From Tachypleus tridentatus (lineage: Eukaryota > Arthropoda > Merostomata > Xiphosura > Limulidae), in NCBI RefSeq assembly GCF_004210375.1, contig NC_134833.1:140608127-140672126 (forward strand): a stretch of DNA of 64,000 nt. The letters run 5' to 3'. Shown here one piece after another: positions 1 through 10,480 of the stretch (within the stretch, counting starts at the first letter, position 1; each line of letters starts with the position of its first letter). Both the position numbers and the translations under genes were made by a program. The notes under the pieces were generated by a model, which saw nothing but the letters and a program-made list of their open reading frames with translations, was not told where the DNA came from and made no database searches.

Positions 1-210
1 CAAAGTTACCCAATGAGGTACATGCATCCGGTTTATCGCTGGGAATTGAACACAGTTTTATCATTACTAGGACATAAACTTACCCCATGACCCACTGGCT
101 GACTATGTGACATAAAAAGTAAGAAAGTATATTTTCCAGGTCATCCCTTAAGTAATTTCCGATTTTAGCTTCAGAAAAAGAGAAAGGATTTCAAACTCTT
201 TTAATGTCAT

Positions 211-1228
211 TTAATCAATAATGTATGTTACATTATTATTAATTACTTCCTTCCAACGATTCACAAGCTTCTGAATGCCACTTTTATAAAATTCGTGGGG
301 TTTGAAGGAAAAGAATGTTGAGAGGGTAGTTTTGACATCTTCTTGTGTTCCAAGCTCTTTTCCTTCAAGATAGTTCTGCAAACTTCGGAATAGATGATAA
401 TCAGATGGGGCACAGTCTGGAGAATAAGAAGGATGTGGAAGTTTTCCCAGTCTAGCTCTTCAATCCTTGCAGATGTGATCCTTGCTGTATAGAGCCGTGC
501 ATTATCCTGGTGTAACACAACACTTTTACTATTGATCAAAGCAGGCCTCTTTTCTGTCAGTGCACAATTCAAGCGCTCTAACTGTTGACAATAGAAGTCT
601 GATGTGATCGTTACTCAAAGTGCATCACACCAACAATATCCCACCAAACGCTTAACAAGACTTTCCTAGGATGAAGGTCCATTTTGAGCTGTGCTTTAGC
701 CAGTTTACCTGCACTGAGCCATTGTATGCGACGCTTAACATTTTTATAAAATATCTATTTTTCATCTCTAGTCACTAACCTGTCCAAATAGGGTGAGTTA
801 CGTTCACGAGAGTGCAGAGAAGTGCAAATGTCTACTCTTGCTCTAACGTTGGCTTCTGTCTAATCATGGGAGACCCATTTTCCATGTCTTGACACCTTTC
901 CAAGCTGTTACAGATGATGGTAAAGTGTTGAATGGGTTGAATTTAACTTCTGTACTAGTTATTCAACTGTTACAGCACAATCTTCATCAAGTGCAGCCAG
1001 CAGCAAGCCATCATTAAACTCAATAAGACGATCTGAACGTGGCACATCACTTAAGCTGTAGTCACCTGATCTAAACTTCTGAAACTACGTTCGGAGTTTA
1101 CTTTCATTGAGATACTCCGCACCATAAACACCTTGAATGTTTCATGTAATTTCTGCTGCACTATTGCCTTTTAAAAACTCATAAAGCATTATATACCTAA
1201 TGTGCTTCTTAGACACATCCACCTTCAT
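211..1228 (-). pseudogene. mariner transposase pseudogene (DD34D type)
   Basis: Reading the minus strand from the ATG at 1228 gives MKVDVSKKHIRYIMLYEFLK, a typical mariner N-terminus followed by the helix-turn-helix region. Recognisable later motifs are a degraded first catalytic site (TRDEK where TGDEKW is expected), the second aspartate in VLHQDNAR near 530-510, and the third in an APSDYHLF-like motif near 400 that lies in a shifted frame. Several in-frame stops occur (for example after AAEIT and in the VTVE-LVQKL region), and the 1018-bp span is not a multiple of three, so at least one net frameshift is present. Length is close to the 345 or so residues of the family. It cannot encode active enzyme. 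Confidence 0.87.
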
Positions 1229-1370
1229 AAGGGTTTAATTAATGATCGGAAAAAGGAAAGTTGGGTTAGTTTCTATTATATGTCTGAATATTTTTATGTA
1301 CGTCCTTCTAAATATTTTAATCATTAAAGCCTTCTACAGAGACAGAAATGATGATGCACTTTCTGTATTA

Positions 1371-1629
1371 CGACCCGGCATGGCCAGCTGGCTTAAGGCG
1401 TTCGGCTCTTAATCTGAGGGTCGCGGGTTCGCACCAAACATGCTCACCCTTTCAGCCGTGAGGGCGTTATAATTTGACTGTCAATCCCACTATTGGTTGG
1501 TAAAAGAGTAACCAAAGAGTTGGCGATGGGTGGTGATGACTAGCTGCCTTCCCTCTAGTCTTACACTGCTAAATTAGGGACGGCTAGCGCAGATAGTCCT
1601 TGAGTAGCTTTGCGCGAAATTCAAAACAA
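1371..1629 (+). mobile_element. SINE-A copy nested in the mariner element
   Basis: This is a full-length SINE-A. A tRNA-like head (A box TGGCCAGCTGG, B box GGGTTCG) is followed by a body with the family core, and the tail ends in CAAAACAAA. It is flanked by a perfect 13-bp target-site duplication ACTTTCTGTATTA at 1358-1370 and 1630-1642, which shows LINE-type target-primed insertion. It lies between the transposase start and the right terminal repeat of the mariner, so it is younger than the mariner. Confidence 0.92.
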
Positions 1630-1676
1630 ACTTTCTGTATTAAATTTTCGGACATTACTTATGGAATGACCTGATA

Positions 1677-3005
1677 TCATTTTTAAAATAGATAACAGAT
1701 AAAAATATAGCTTTAATTTCGTGCTAAATACATTTTGGAAACTTTTCGTGTATACTATCCTGCAGTCATTGATTTAAAGTGGCATGAGGAGATATTGTGT
1801 TTATTTTTATTTAGCGAACACTTCGCACAGCTGCCGAAGTAGATAAGCACTCATCACAGCTAGAAAGTATTCTTTCAGGTAATACTTTTCGCCACATTTG
1901 TATAACATGGGACGTCGATTGGCCATCGAAACCAAGTACACTATTGCACCATAAATCTACTTTATTTACAACAGCTGTACTGTACAAGTAGCGGATTTCG
2001 GAGGATCCACTGAGAGAAAATGATATGTTTATTGTTCACTCTATTAAACTTTCAGATTCTTAAATGTACAAATATATAAGCACATAAATAACAAACAACA
2101 ACAACGTTTATAACCGTACTTACAGATATTTAATATTTGGCACGTGCAACTGAATATGAAAAAGATTCCGTTGTATCTGAATATCTTTGTACTTATGGAA
2201 GAGAAAAAAACACGTTTATGAACTGCATATACATATAAATACGAAGAAAATAACATAATAAAATATAAAGTATTAGCATAAATACAAGTTATCAAAGTTT
2301 TGTGAACTAATTTTTGGGCAAAAATGTTAGGTAATTATATACATGTTGAACAATTGTAGAGCTCGAAATCAGCGACCTGTTTATTGGTGCTGCCATCTAC
2401 TAGTATATTACTTACACATGAATTGACATGAAATATTATTTATTTGTGAAGTTACTTAAATATTTGTATTATATATATTTCAATAATTATGAGTTCAAAA
2501 CATCGGATAACCAAAAGGGCGGGTAGCCTTTATAACATTTTTTTAAATTTGACCTAATATGCTAGAATAAAAGATACTTTTGAAAATCGCATAATAGCAA
2601 TGTTCTACGAATGACAGCTTAACAACCTGTATACACAAATATGAATAGTATTATGTACACCTTTTTGTTGATTTAATTATCAAGACAAGATGAAAACAAC
2701 CCTGAATAAAGCATGTAAACAGCCATTAAAAGAACAGAAGTTCTTAATAAATATATATTAAAACTTTATTTTACTTAATTTGTCCACTGATGAGCAAGTG
2801 TCATCTTGGTCATATATAGATTAACAACGACAAGAGTACGAACTTGTTTTGGACTCTTTGAAGTGAAAGCTGACCTACCAAAAGGCTCAGTCTACTGATA
2901 TTAGCCACTTTCCTATATTACATCAGTAACCAGTTACTGATTACATAGTATTAGGAACGGACTTAGAGAAGGACCCATAAGAAGTGGTGTGCGAAAGGAA
3001 CAAAC
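1677..3005. other. AT-rich stretch without recognisable gene
   Basis: No open frame resembles a known protein, and no SINE or terminal repeat is visible. Composition is AT-rich with short TA runs near 2465-2475. Confidence 0.5.
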
Positions 3006-3009
3006 CAGT

Positions 3010-3580
3010 GAGTAGATGTGGAATGAATACGAGCAGATCAAAACAAAAGTGATAACAGTATTGTCAGCTCCAACTGAGTTGGATGTAGAGATTGAAGGAA
3101 GGAGTGAACCTGTGATGTTCAGTAGAAGCGTAAAGGGAGCTGAACAGAACGATACAAGCTAGGTTACAAAGCGCAAACGGGACTTGGCAAATAACTGTGG
3201 GGATAGTATTTGATAGAAGATTGTCTTGCCAGCTCTGGTATTTGGTGCAGAAACTTGGGTGGCAAAGAAGTGTCATCTAGAAAGGTCAGAAGTGACAGAA
3301 ATTTGGTGGCTGAGATACATAAGAGGTGTGACTTTGAGAGATCAAAAGCAAACACAGAACCTAGAAAGGAGGTGAAGTCTTGTAACATCAGAAAGGAGGT
3401 GAAAGAATTAACATTGAAGTGGTGTGAGTATGTGTGAAGTGAGGACAGCAAAAGATTGGTAAAATGGGCTACAGGGAGGAAAATGAACGACAGGGAAGAA
3501 GACGGAGGAAGAGATGGAATAATTGTATTCAAGAGGACAGTGGCAAAGTGGACCTCAGTGTGATGAACGATATATTTAAA
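3010..3580 (+). pseudogene. C-terminal fragment of a LINE (non-LTR) reverse transcriptase
   Basis: Translated across frames, the plus strand shows the tail typical of endonuclease-type LINE polyproteins. A LVFGAETWVAKKCHLERSE-like stretch (3237-3290) matches the family pattern 'YGCETWAL...LER.E', and WWLRYIRGVTLRDQK (about 3305-3350) matches 'MLRWI.GV.L.D'. A degraded 'LRW.GHV' block and a basic 'GR..RGR.K.RW.D...ED' region (3470-3540) follow. Stops and frame changes are frequent, so this is a dead, 5'-truncated copy. Which LINE clade it belongs to is not resolved. It lies about 0.5 kb beyond the 3' end of the gremlin coding exon, in the opposite orientation. Confidence 0.62.
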
Positions 3581-4054
3581 TGAGGAAGGATCACAAGACG
3601 CACTAGCCCTACCTGATTGGATTAAGGGGAAAAGAGAATGTAGTTTAATGGAAGAAGTTTATACCGGATTATGAGAAGTAACTTGAGAATCAGTAAAGTC
3701 AATTTATTGAAAATTTGAAGATTGATACTTTTAACGGGATACTGTTTTTCTATTGGTAAACGACTCAAAACACATCTAGGTGTCGCTGATATCAAGATGG
3801 AAAAGAAGTACAAATAAAACGATATGATGTTATAAACAAGTATATTAACAAAAAAAATAATTCTAACTCATATCGTATATGCATCTGTGGCTACCTTGTA
3901 AAGATAATTTTTGTAAGATAATATTTTACTTTTACACCTATACAATTTACAAGGAATCATTTCAAGACTTTATCACAACATCAATTCATTGAAAGGTTCT
4001 GCTGCCTTTTAGGCCTAACATATCTTTAAAGTCGAAAACGTTATTGTCGCTGTT
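3581..4054 (-). other. region 3' of the gremlin coding exon (probable 3' UTR)
   Basis: No repeat or frame is recognised. On the minus strand an AATAAA-type signal lies at 3708-3703, about 350 bp after the gremlin stop codon, and could be its polyadenylation signal. Only the hexamer is visible; use of the site is inference. Confidence 0.35.
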
Positions 4055-4879
4055 TCACTGTGAAATTTGTGAACTACATCTACATTTTTCAACGTGCATC
4101 ACTTGTTTGATACGAATGGGTGGAGTTAGTGTTGGACATTGTAGAACAACAGTAATCCAATGCACTTTGCGTGGTTTACAGAACGGGCACGAGCGAAACG
4201 CCGCTGAATTATCGTCTGTCAAATCATTTCCCGGTTTTGGAATGAAAAATGAATTGCACTGTCCATAACAAAAGTTGTTTGATATTTCAGCAGAGATGCA
4301 ACCCTCTTCCCGAATTTGTTGCACCATGGGTTTTGTTTGGCACCAACTTTTTTGTAAGTGACTGGTCGTTGTGACTATCATTGATGGCGAGTCAGATTTT
4401 AAAGGAAACAACGCTCCAGAGGACGACGGCTCACGTCCACGATGATGGAGAGTTTTATGGAAACGATTTTTATTTCTTCTTCTTCCTCGTTTATTGCGGT
4501 AACGTCGACGTAACCTATTACCATTCTTACGACATCGTTTCTTATGGTTACGATGATTGTCTTTGAACTTATCAAATTCCGTTTTTATTATTTCCATAAA
4601 TTCTCTCAGACGGAAGACGACGTTGACACGCAGACTCTCGTCTTGTGCCGTCACCGTAACTGACTGGGTGCCCCCTGTCCTATTTCCCGACTTCAGGGCC
4701 TCTATTAAGAAAGACACCACCGAATCGCCCACTGTGGGAGATCGTTTAGTGAAGGTTTCTGTCTCGGAGGTTCGTTGACGAGCCCACATCTTATCTCCTG
4801 ACACACACCCTAGGCAAAAGATGGTTACCCAGACGTAGACGACTTGAAGTTTGTTCGTTTCTAACGAAATCTTCATCAT
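4055..4879 (-). CDS. gremlin-like secreted BMP antagonist (DAN-family cystine knot)
   Basis: The protein is 274 residues from the ATG at 4879. Residues 1-28 form a signal peptide (hydrophobic VVYVWVTIFCLGC, likely cleavage near VSG/DK). Residues 112-141 are extremely basic (RLRRRYRNKRGRRRNK), a likely heparan-sulphate-binding stretch, and NRT at 66-68 is an N-glycosylation site. The C-terminal DAN domain (179-274) carries the gremlin signature: WC, EEGC, FCYGQCNSF, SCPFCKPRK, QCP and KCRC. Its nine cysteines (180, 194, 204, 208, 231, 234, 248, 266, 268) match the gremlin pattern. Family members bind and block BMP ligands outside the cell. The open frame continues 65 codons upstream, but those residues run through a TA repeat and a splice acceptor and are taken as intron. 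At 274 residues it is longer than vertebrate gremlins (about 170-185) because of the spacer before the knot. A single coding exon matches vertebrate gremlin architecture. Confidence 0.9.
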   Translation of the reverse strand: MMKISLETNKLQVVYVWVTIFCLGCVSGDKMWARQRTSETETFTKRSPTVGDSVVSFLIEALKSGNRTGGTQSVTVTAQDESLRVNVVFRLREFMEIIKTEFDKFKDNHRNHKKRCRKNGNRLRRRYRNKRGRRRNKNRFHKTLHHRGREPSSSGALFPLKSDSPSMIVTTTSHLQKSWCQTKPMVQQIREEGCISAEISNNFCYGQCNSFFIPKPGNDLTDDNSAAFRSCPFCKPRKVHWITVVLQCPTLTPPIRIKQVMHVEKCRCSSQISQ

Positions 4880-4913
4880 TCTGAATAGAAACAATCTGTA
4901 AGATATTAAATTG
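4880..4913 (-). promoter_or_regulatory. splice acceptor just before the gremlin start codon
   Basis: On the minus strand TTGTTTCTATTCAG ends at 4881, one base before AATGATG, giving a pyrimidine-rich tract and CAG directly ahead of the ATG. A second possible acceptor, TTAATATCTTACAG, ends at about 4900. Either would make the upstream open frame intronic and leave a short 5' UTR on the coding exon. Confidence 0.6.
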
Positions 4914-4951
4914 AAACATAAACCACAAACTACGAAGTAAACAGTTAAAAG

Positions 4952-4971
4952 ATATATATATATATATATAT
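4952..4971. repeat. (TA)n microsatellite
   Basis: About ten TA units lie in the presumed gremlin intron. They create the tyrosine/isoleucine run in the spurious upstream reading frame. Confidence 0.9.
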
Positions 4972-6714
4972 TATAATTCGATTCGTGTTGGTTCCAACAA
5001 ATAAAAACAACACGGATCATTATTAACCAAACGAATAAGTAAGTTGTACTTTCGTAAAACCAGAAACCAACCAAAAATCATTATTAAGTTCTAGGTTAAT
5101 AATGAAGCCAGCGCCAATTAACATTTAGAAAACTAGTTCGTTAAAAAAAAATCACATATGAAGTGTTCAGTGGACTGATGGATGAACTGTCAAAAGTAAT
5201 TGCTGTAGAAATAGTTATTAAACGTCAGACTTTCTATACCGAGGTTCGATACACTTAGCAGCAAAAATTGCCAACTTTTGATGTGCGGGTTCAGGATCAC
5301 TGCCCAGGAGGGCAAGGGATCTGGGGCAAAGCCCCCCATTTGCTCCAGAGTTTAAATATTTTTTGCAATCTTTAATCCCAAGGAAGTAAGAATAAACCCT
5401 AAGATACATTCAGAAGTAAACAACTTCTTTTTATTTTATTTTTTTAGTTCGGGTATGTTTTCACAATTCTGTTTGTGGGTAGCTATATGGGTTGAATACT
5501 GGAACTTTTTTAAAATGCAGGTTAAGATTAAAAACAATACAGGTTAGTCGGTTCTCAGCACAAACAACTGAAATTGTGAGTCCGTTTGGTCTGTTAAAGT
5601 TCACCAAAATGTTTTGTAGCAAAATAAACCACTCTTTTATTACCAGTTCAAACACAACCTGGTAACGTTATACATAACATTTCGTTTGTGCATAGTTTTA
5701 CACAGGTTTGACGTTGCCTTGAACTGTTCTAGCGTGATGTGCTGGAAGTGTTTTCGAAGAGTGATCAGAAAAGTTGAAACTACAGTAGTTTTACGAAGTT
5801 TGTGATGTTGCAAAAATCACGAAAAAGAAATATTGCATCGTGCTGTTGTAATCAGTTTGAAAATATTTTCTAAACTACTCATTTGAAGTAATACTTCCGG
5901 AGTCTTCAGTGAAAAAGAATTGTAAGTTTTTTGTTCTTAATTATTCGAAAACTTAAGTCATTTACAAAACTACTTTTTGTCTCAAATTAGGTCAGATTGA
6001 AGTTATTTCATTGGGCAGGAATGATCTGCGGTATAGATGTCTGTCTGTTATTAAGCACAGAGCTAATACAATGAATGGGCTAGCTGTGTTGTATTTATCG
6101 CTGGTATCTAAACCTGATTTTTAGAGTTGTGGTAGAAACCGATTTGGTGTCAGAGGCTTGTCACGTGAGACATCACGCTACTGAATCGTATACTAATAGA
6201 TTTTGTGTAGCAGAAGTAAACAATAGAAACTGAACACTAAGTGATCAACGGATCATATCTTCTCAGGCTAAATTTAAATTTCAGTTAAGGGCAAAAAAAA
6301 AAAAATAAAAAAAAAGAGGCAGAATCGAAAAAAAATGTGTGGTACGCCATCAATAAACAATTTTTTATGCCAATCTGTTAGGGTAATGTAAGAACAAGTA
6401 ACGATACTTCGTTGTTATTATTAAGATAATACAGCAGACTCTGACGTTCTTATGGTTAGATATTGAGTAACATACTGACTGTAAAAAAAAGAAAAGAAAG
6501 GAAAATGAATGCTAAGTATATATATAATTATTGTATCACTTACCTACTGTTAATATATGTGGTCAAACATACTGGCGTATTTTTAAGGATGACCTCTTCG
6601 TCCTGAGAAACACCGACTCACAGTAACGAATCCACGATAACTGACGTTATTTTATACGTAGGCCAGGATCATAGTTTAATTTCTAGTGAAGCATATTTTG
6701 TTGTCACTAGCCTA
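4972..6714. other. presumed gremlin 5' intron; no other gene seen
   Basis: The region is AT-rich and has no credible exon. It includes two small hairpins at 5301-5348 and an A-rich run at 6292-6316. The assignment as intron rests only on the acceptor at 4881 and the CpG-rich patch upstream. Confidence 0.4.
5301..5348. repeat. two adjacent short GC-rich hairpins
   Basis: TGCCC/GGGCA pair around AGGA (5301-5314). CTGGGGCAAA (5321-5330) pairs with TTTGCTCCAG (5339-5348), with one G-T pair and an 8-base loop. GC-rich stems like these in AT-rich DNA often come from transposon ends, but no element could be delimited. Confidence 0.5.
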
Positions 6715-7070
6715 GCAAGTCTTCCGCTTCGACGAGTCCCTGCATCTTGTTCTTAAACCCGTACTTCCTACCAATCACGACAACAGCCCGGTGCGCACGA
6801 CTGCCCAGAACATTGTTGACTGGCGTCACGGAGTCCAGCTGAGCGTAGACTGAAAGAAATCGAGCCATCCGACTCACAGCCATCGAAGTGCGGACGTTGT
6901 TTCTCGAGTACCTGGCCTCGCACTACCCTACAATTTACTTGTAACTTAGCACCGGCGCCAAAGATTCGCGGACTGGCCGCCAGGCGGGGGAACCCGGCAC
7001 GCGCCGTCTACGAACGCTCTTTCATTCATCTCTTGAGAACATCCATTGAAATAGAATTGGCTCGGGTCCA
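6715..7070 (-). promoter_or_regulatory. CpG-rich island, candidate gremlin promoter or 5' noncoding exon
   Basis: This stretch is far richer in G, C and CpG than its surroundings (for example GCGCACGACTGCCC and CCGGCGCCAAAG). It lies about 1.8 kb upstream of the gremlin coding exon in gene orientation. On the minus strand a good donor, GTGAGT, occurs at 6877-6872, and a weaker one (CAAGTAAAT) lies near 6940. No protein-coding frame stands out. Vertebrate gremlin genes have a separate noncoding first exon, so this is the natural candidate, but the link is inference. Confidence 0.4.
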
Positions 7071-10000
7071 GTAAGCTCCACCTTTAAACACGTTTTTGTG
7101 AAGCATATGTATCTACATATCTATATAGCCTGTTTCACGTCTAACGTAGCCTTAATTTTAATTTTTTTTACTGTATGTATATGGTAAAAAACTACTAGTG
7201 AAACTGCGTTCAGTATATGACCCCTTACTATTTAGTAAGAGATTTTGCCAACATCACTAAGTCCAGCATCTACGTATTTTATGTTTAGACTTATTAGTTA
7301 TGACTGAAACGACCAGTCTGATGATGATTAATAGCTGAAGACAAATAAGTTCGTAATGATGTTTAATCCTCGAAACAGAATTCAGTTTTGACTATATGTC
7401 ACAAAATGTTCAAGTGTTTCAAACAGACTGAGACTAATAGTTTAATTTGAAGATATGATTAGTAGTTTTTGTTATACTTAAGAGACCTTCATAACTCGAC
7501 TCCTGACGGATCCTCCTTCGAGATATGAAGTTCAATACCTTTTTAGTGCCCACGGGCTCATCTGCTGATTGTCTCATTTCACAAAGGTCCCTTTGCAAGA
7601 TATACAAAATTAGCACTTTTGGGACCCAGGGGCTCGCCTGGTACACAGTTAGAACTCGTGAAAAGCCCACCCGTGAACAGAGCCAGTGCGGCAATCACAG
7701 AGCCCCCCTGCGAGTCAACAAGTATTGACCCCTATACTCCCGCAATAATATTACACGAAACAATCAGAAACATTGTTTCGTTTTAGCTTTCTTATAATTT
7801 ACTGTATTCTTTTACTTGAGTAACATTAGCAGGGTTGGTCTGTGTGTGTTTGTATGAGAGATAGAGAAGGTGTGTCTTAAAACGCCACTCTGTTGAATCA
7901 GAAACAGCAGAAGATTCATAATACATGATTTAATTATGTAATAACTTCTATCCGAAGAATTGCTAAAATGTTTCAATAAAAAAATTTTGTTAACAATAAC
8001 TAGACTTCATTATGAGTGACAGGCACACCATAAAAGCTTCCCGAGGTCTCTGTCTAGAACCTAGATCATTAACTGGGTCTCATCGCTGTTACCGATGTTT
8101 TCTGTCTTCAGTGAGACTATAGAGAAATTACTTGGGAGGCAAATAGCAGTTTTATGAAACGTTCGTACTGATAAGCTGTAAACAGAGCAAGTGTGCTGAG
8201 TTTTTGTTCACATTTAACAACGGCATCATTCAAATAATTTATTATTATTATACCAACAGAGACCCACAAAATGTTTCTAATCAAATTATTCTGTTTATTG
8301 CAACATAACTTCTTTAAATACAGGAGTTCTAGAATAAAACACAATAATTCTAATTACGGACGCCGAAATCTGTAGGTCAATTTGTTTTAGGCCTAACATT
8401 AGTTATTGAGTATGGCCTGTTGTATTCGATAAAAATAAATTAACACTAACTTGCATACCTTACTTGTTTCAGTTTAGTTAGGGCTAAACTTTACTATACT
8501 TACTATTATCAATGAATAAATTTATAATATTATTATACGACGTAACGTTAGACATTTTTAAGAACTTTGATAAGCTCTTAATGTATTATTGTACAAAATA
8601 TCTGCTCAAATATATTTACATCCGTCTCTAGTTTACGTTTGTTCAAATAAAGTACGCGCGCATGCTGCTACGTATTATTATTTGTCCCAAAAGAGCTTTC
8701 AGTTTATTGTTACATATTATAATTGATCTCGAACGAGTCTTCGATTTCTTCTTATATGCGTTACGTCTTACGATTTCAAGTAGCTGGAAATTTTGATTTT
8801 GACTTAGAAGTTAATTGAATGACAACATGTATTAGTTCATTTTACTTAGCACAAATATATATTCACAACCTCACAATACAATTTATAATCAAGTTTATTA
8901 CAAATAATGATTTATGTACAAAAAATTTACAAACTCACAAACATTATTCAGTCTTCTATCGGGTATAGAATTGAGTATTTTATCGACGGTCCAGGTCCAC
9001 GACGAGCGAATTAATTCTGAGTTGATATTGTTACATTTCGCTTAAGGTAGCTAGCTGTTTTTTCTTGGCTGGCCTCATGTCTCTTACAAGCTGACTTTTT
9101 ACTGATGAAAATATTTAATGTCCTCGTACAAATACTAACGTACGAAGTTAATTCACTGAATTTAAACGGTTTGTAATGTTCGAATTCTATAAACGTTTGT
9201 GATCAAATGTCTGTAGTTTTCCGATTAATAAGCGTTAATCACAAATATAGCTTCCAAAGTTTATAGTATACGGAATGTAGCAAACTAACAATATTCTAAA
9301 AATGTCTTTCGGCGTCTTGCGACAGCTAGCTTTTATAATCATTAGGAGAGATTCTCCAAAATTAACTTGGCAACAATATTCGAAAATACGCTAAGGCTTT
9401 CGTTTTGTCGATTATTACACTCTAGAATCTTCTACAAATTTAGAGAACAGTTGGGACTTGCGCAATACACATTTAACAACATACGTTACATGCATTAAAC
9501 TGAAACAAACGCAGATATTAATATAGATGTGTAACAGTAAATCCGTTACAATGCATATTTAGATAGTAATGACAGCGTGCATTTCCAGGACAGACAAAAA
9601 AGAAATATATTTTTCATGTAATTTCATCATCATAATAGTGAACGTTACGAGGGAAGGAAACGTGAGGCTTAGTCTATTCTTATATTTGTCACTTGTTACT
9701 GAGATCACTTTCGGAGAATTTCACAGCCCATCAGTGGCCCTGAACAAAAGTAAATCGATCAATAAAGTCGATACTCTGGTAGATGTGACCTGTAATTCAT
9801 ATCACAGTGTTGGAGTTGCTGTATTCTTATCACGTGAATAACGGGTCATTATTTATTCCCGTTTAGAGTTGCTCATGAAGATTGAAACTATCTAGAACCG
9901 GTCGAACCCAAACTGAGGCTCTTGTTCTTGTTGATTTTTACCGCCAAGAGCAAAACAAGAAACTATTATCCCTTACAGCTAATTGCTAACTACCTATGTA

Positions 10001-10179
10001 TATATGTAAATAAATGCTAAATCTCCCTTGTTCAGTTAGAACATTCGTACCCACTCTTTGTGTCTTTTTCCTACATAATTTTCAAAAGGCAAAGAAGACA
10101 AATGCACGCATATTCATGCACTCTATTTCTCTCATTCGGTGAGAAGGTGGCAGTAAAGCAAAACTTTGTCGACAGAGGA
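7071..10179. other. AT-rich intergenic stretch without recognised gene
   Basis: Short open frames occur (7434-7728 on both strands, 8117-8344, 9569-9841). None shows a domain, signal peptide with context, or splice-flanked coding signal that I recognise. No SINE copies were seen here, which is unusual for this window. Confidence 0.45.
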
Positions 10180-10189
10180 GTAACGAGTC

Positions 10190-10470
10190 TGTTTGTTTGT
10201 TTTGGAATTTCTCACAAAGCAACTCGAGGGCTATCTGTGCTAGCCGTCCCTAATTTAGCAGTGTAAGACTAGAGGGAAGGCAGCTAGTCATCACCACCCA
10301 CCGCCAACTCTTGAGCTACTCTTTTACCAACGAATAGTGGGATTGACCGTCATATTATAACGCCCCCACGGCTGGGAGGGCGAGCATGTTTTGGCGCGAC
10401 TCGGGCGCGAACCCGCGACCCTCAGATTACGAAGCGCACGCCTTAACGCGCTAGGCCATGCCAGGCCCTT
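10190..10470 (-). mobile_element. SINE-A copy, full length
   Basis: Read on the plus strand it runs tail (GTTTGTTTGTTTTGG) to head (GCTAGGCCATGCCAGGCC). A 10-bp target-site duplication GTAACGAGTC lies at 10180-10189 and 10471-10480. The head is of the 'CTAGCGCG' subtype also seen at 42637 and 47027. Confidence 0.93.
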
Positions 10471-10480
10471 GTAACGAGTC

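Larger units (their letters stand above)
136..1674 (-). mobile_element. mariner-like DNA transposon, inactive, interrupted by a SINE
   Basis: The ends are inverted repeats. The left end reads CCAGGTCATCCCTTAAGTAA and the right end, on the minus strand, TCAGGTCATTCCATAAGTAA. A TA follows the right end at 1675-1676; the left flanking dinucleotide has decayed to TT. After removing the nested SINE (1371-1629 plus one target-site copy) the element is about 1.27 kb, the usual mariner size. It encodes a decayed minus-strand transposase. The terminal repeats and the transposase together make the assignment secure; the exact mariner subfamily is not determined. Confidence 0.88.

Noticed and set aside
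1380-1450. tRNA gene
   Set aside because: The tRNA-like head has A and B boxes but lacks a paired acceptor stem and continues into the SINE body; the same holds for all other SINE heads.
2780-2820. Hammerhead-ribozyme-like CTGATGAG
   Set aside because: The matching GAAA core and stems are absent.
3164-3532. Long minus-strand frame rich in Ser/Leu/Pro
   Set aside because: It is the antisense of the LINE reverse transcriptase relic on the plus strand.
4880-5074. N-terminal extension of 65 codons on the gremlin frame
   Set aside because: It translates a TA microsatellite and crosses a good splice acceptor just before the ATG at 4879. The signal peptide fits the later start.
7434-7728. Overlapping open frames on both strands
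   Set aside because: No recognised domain, splice context or coding composition.
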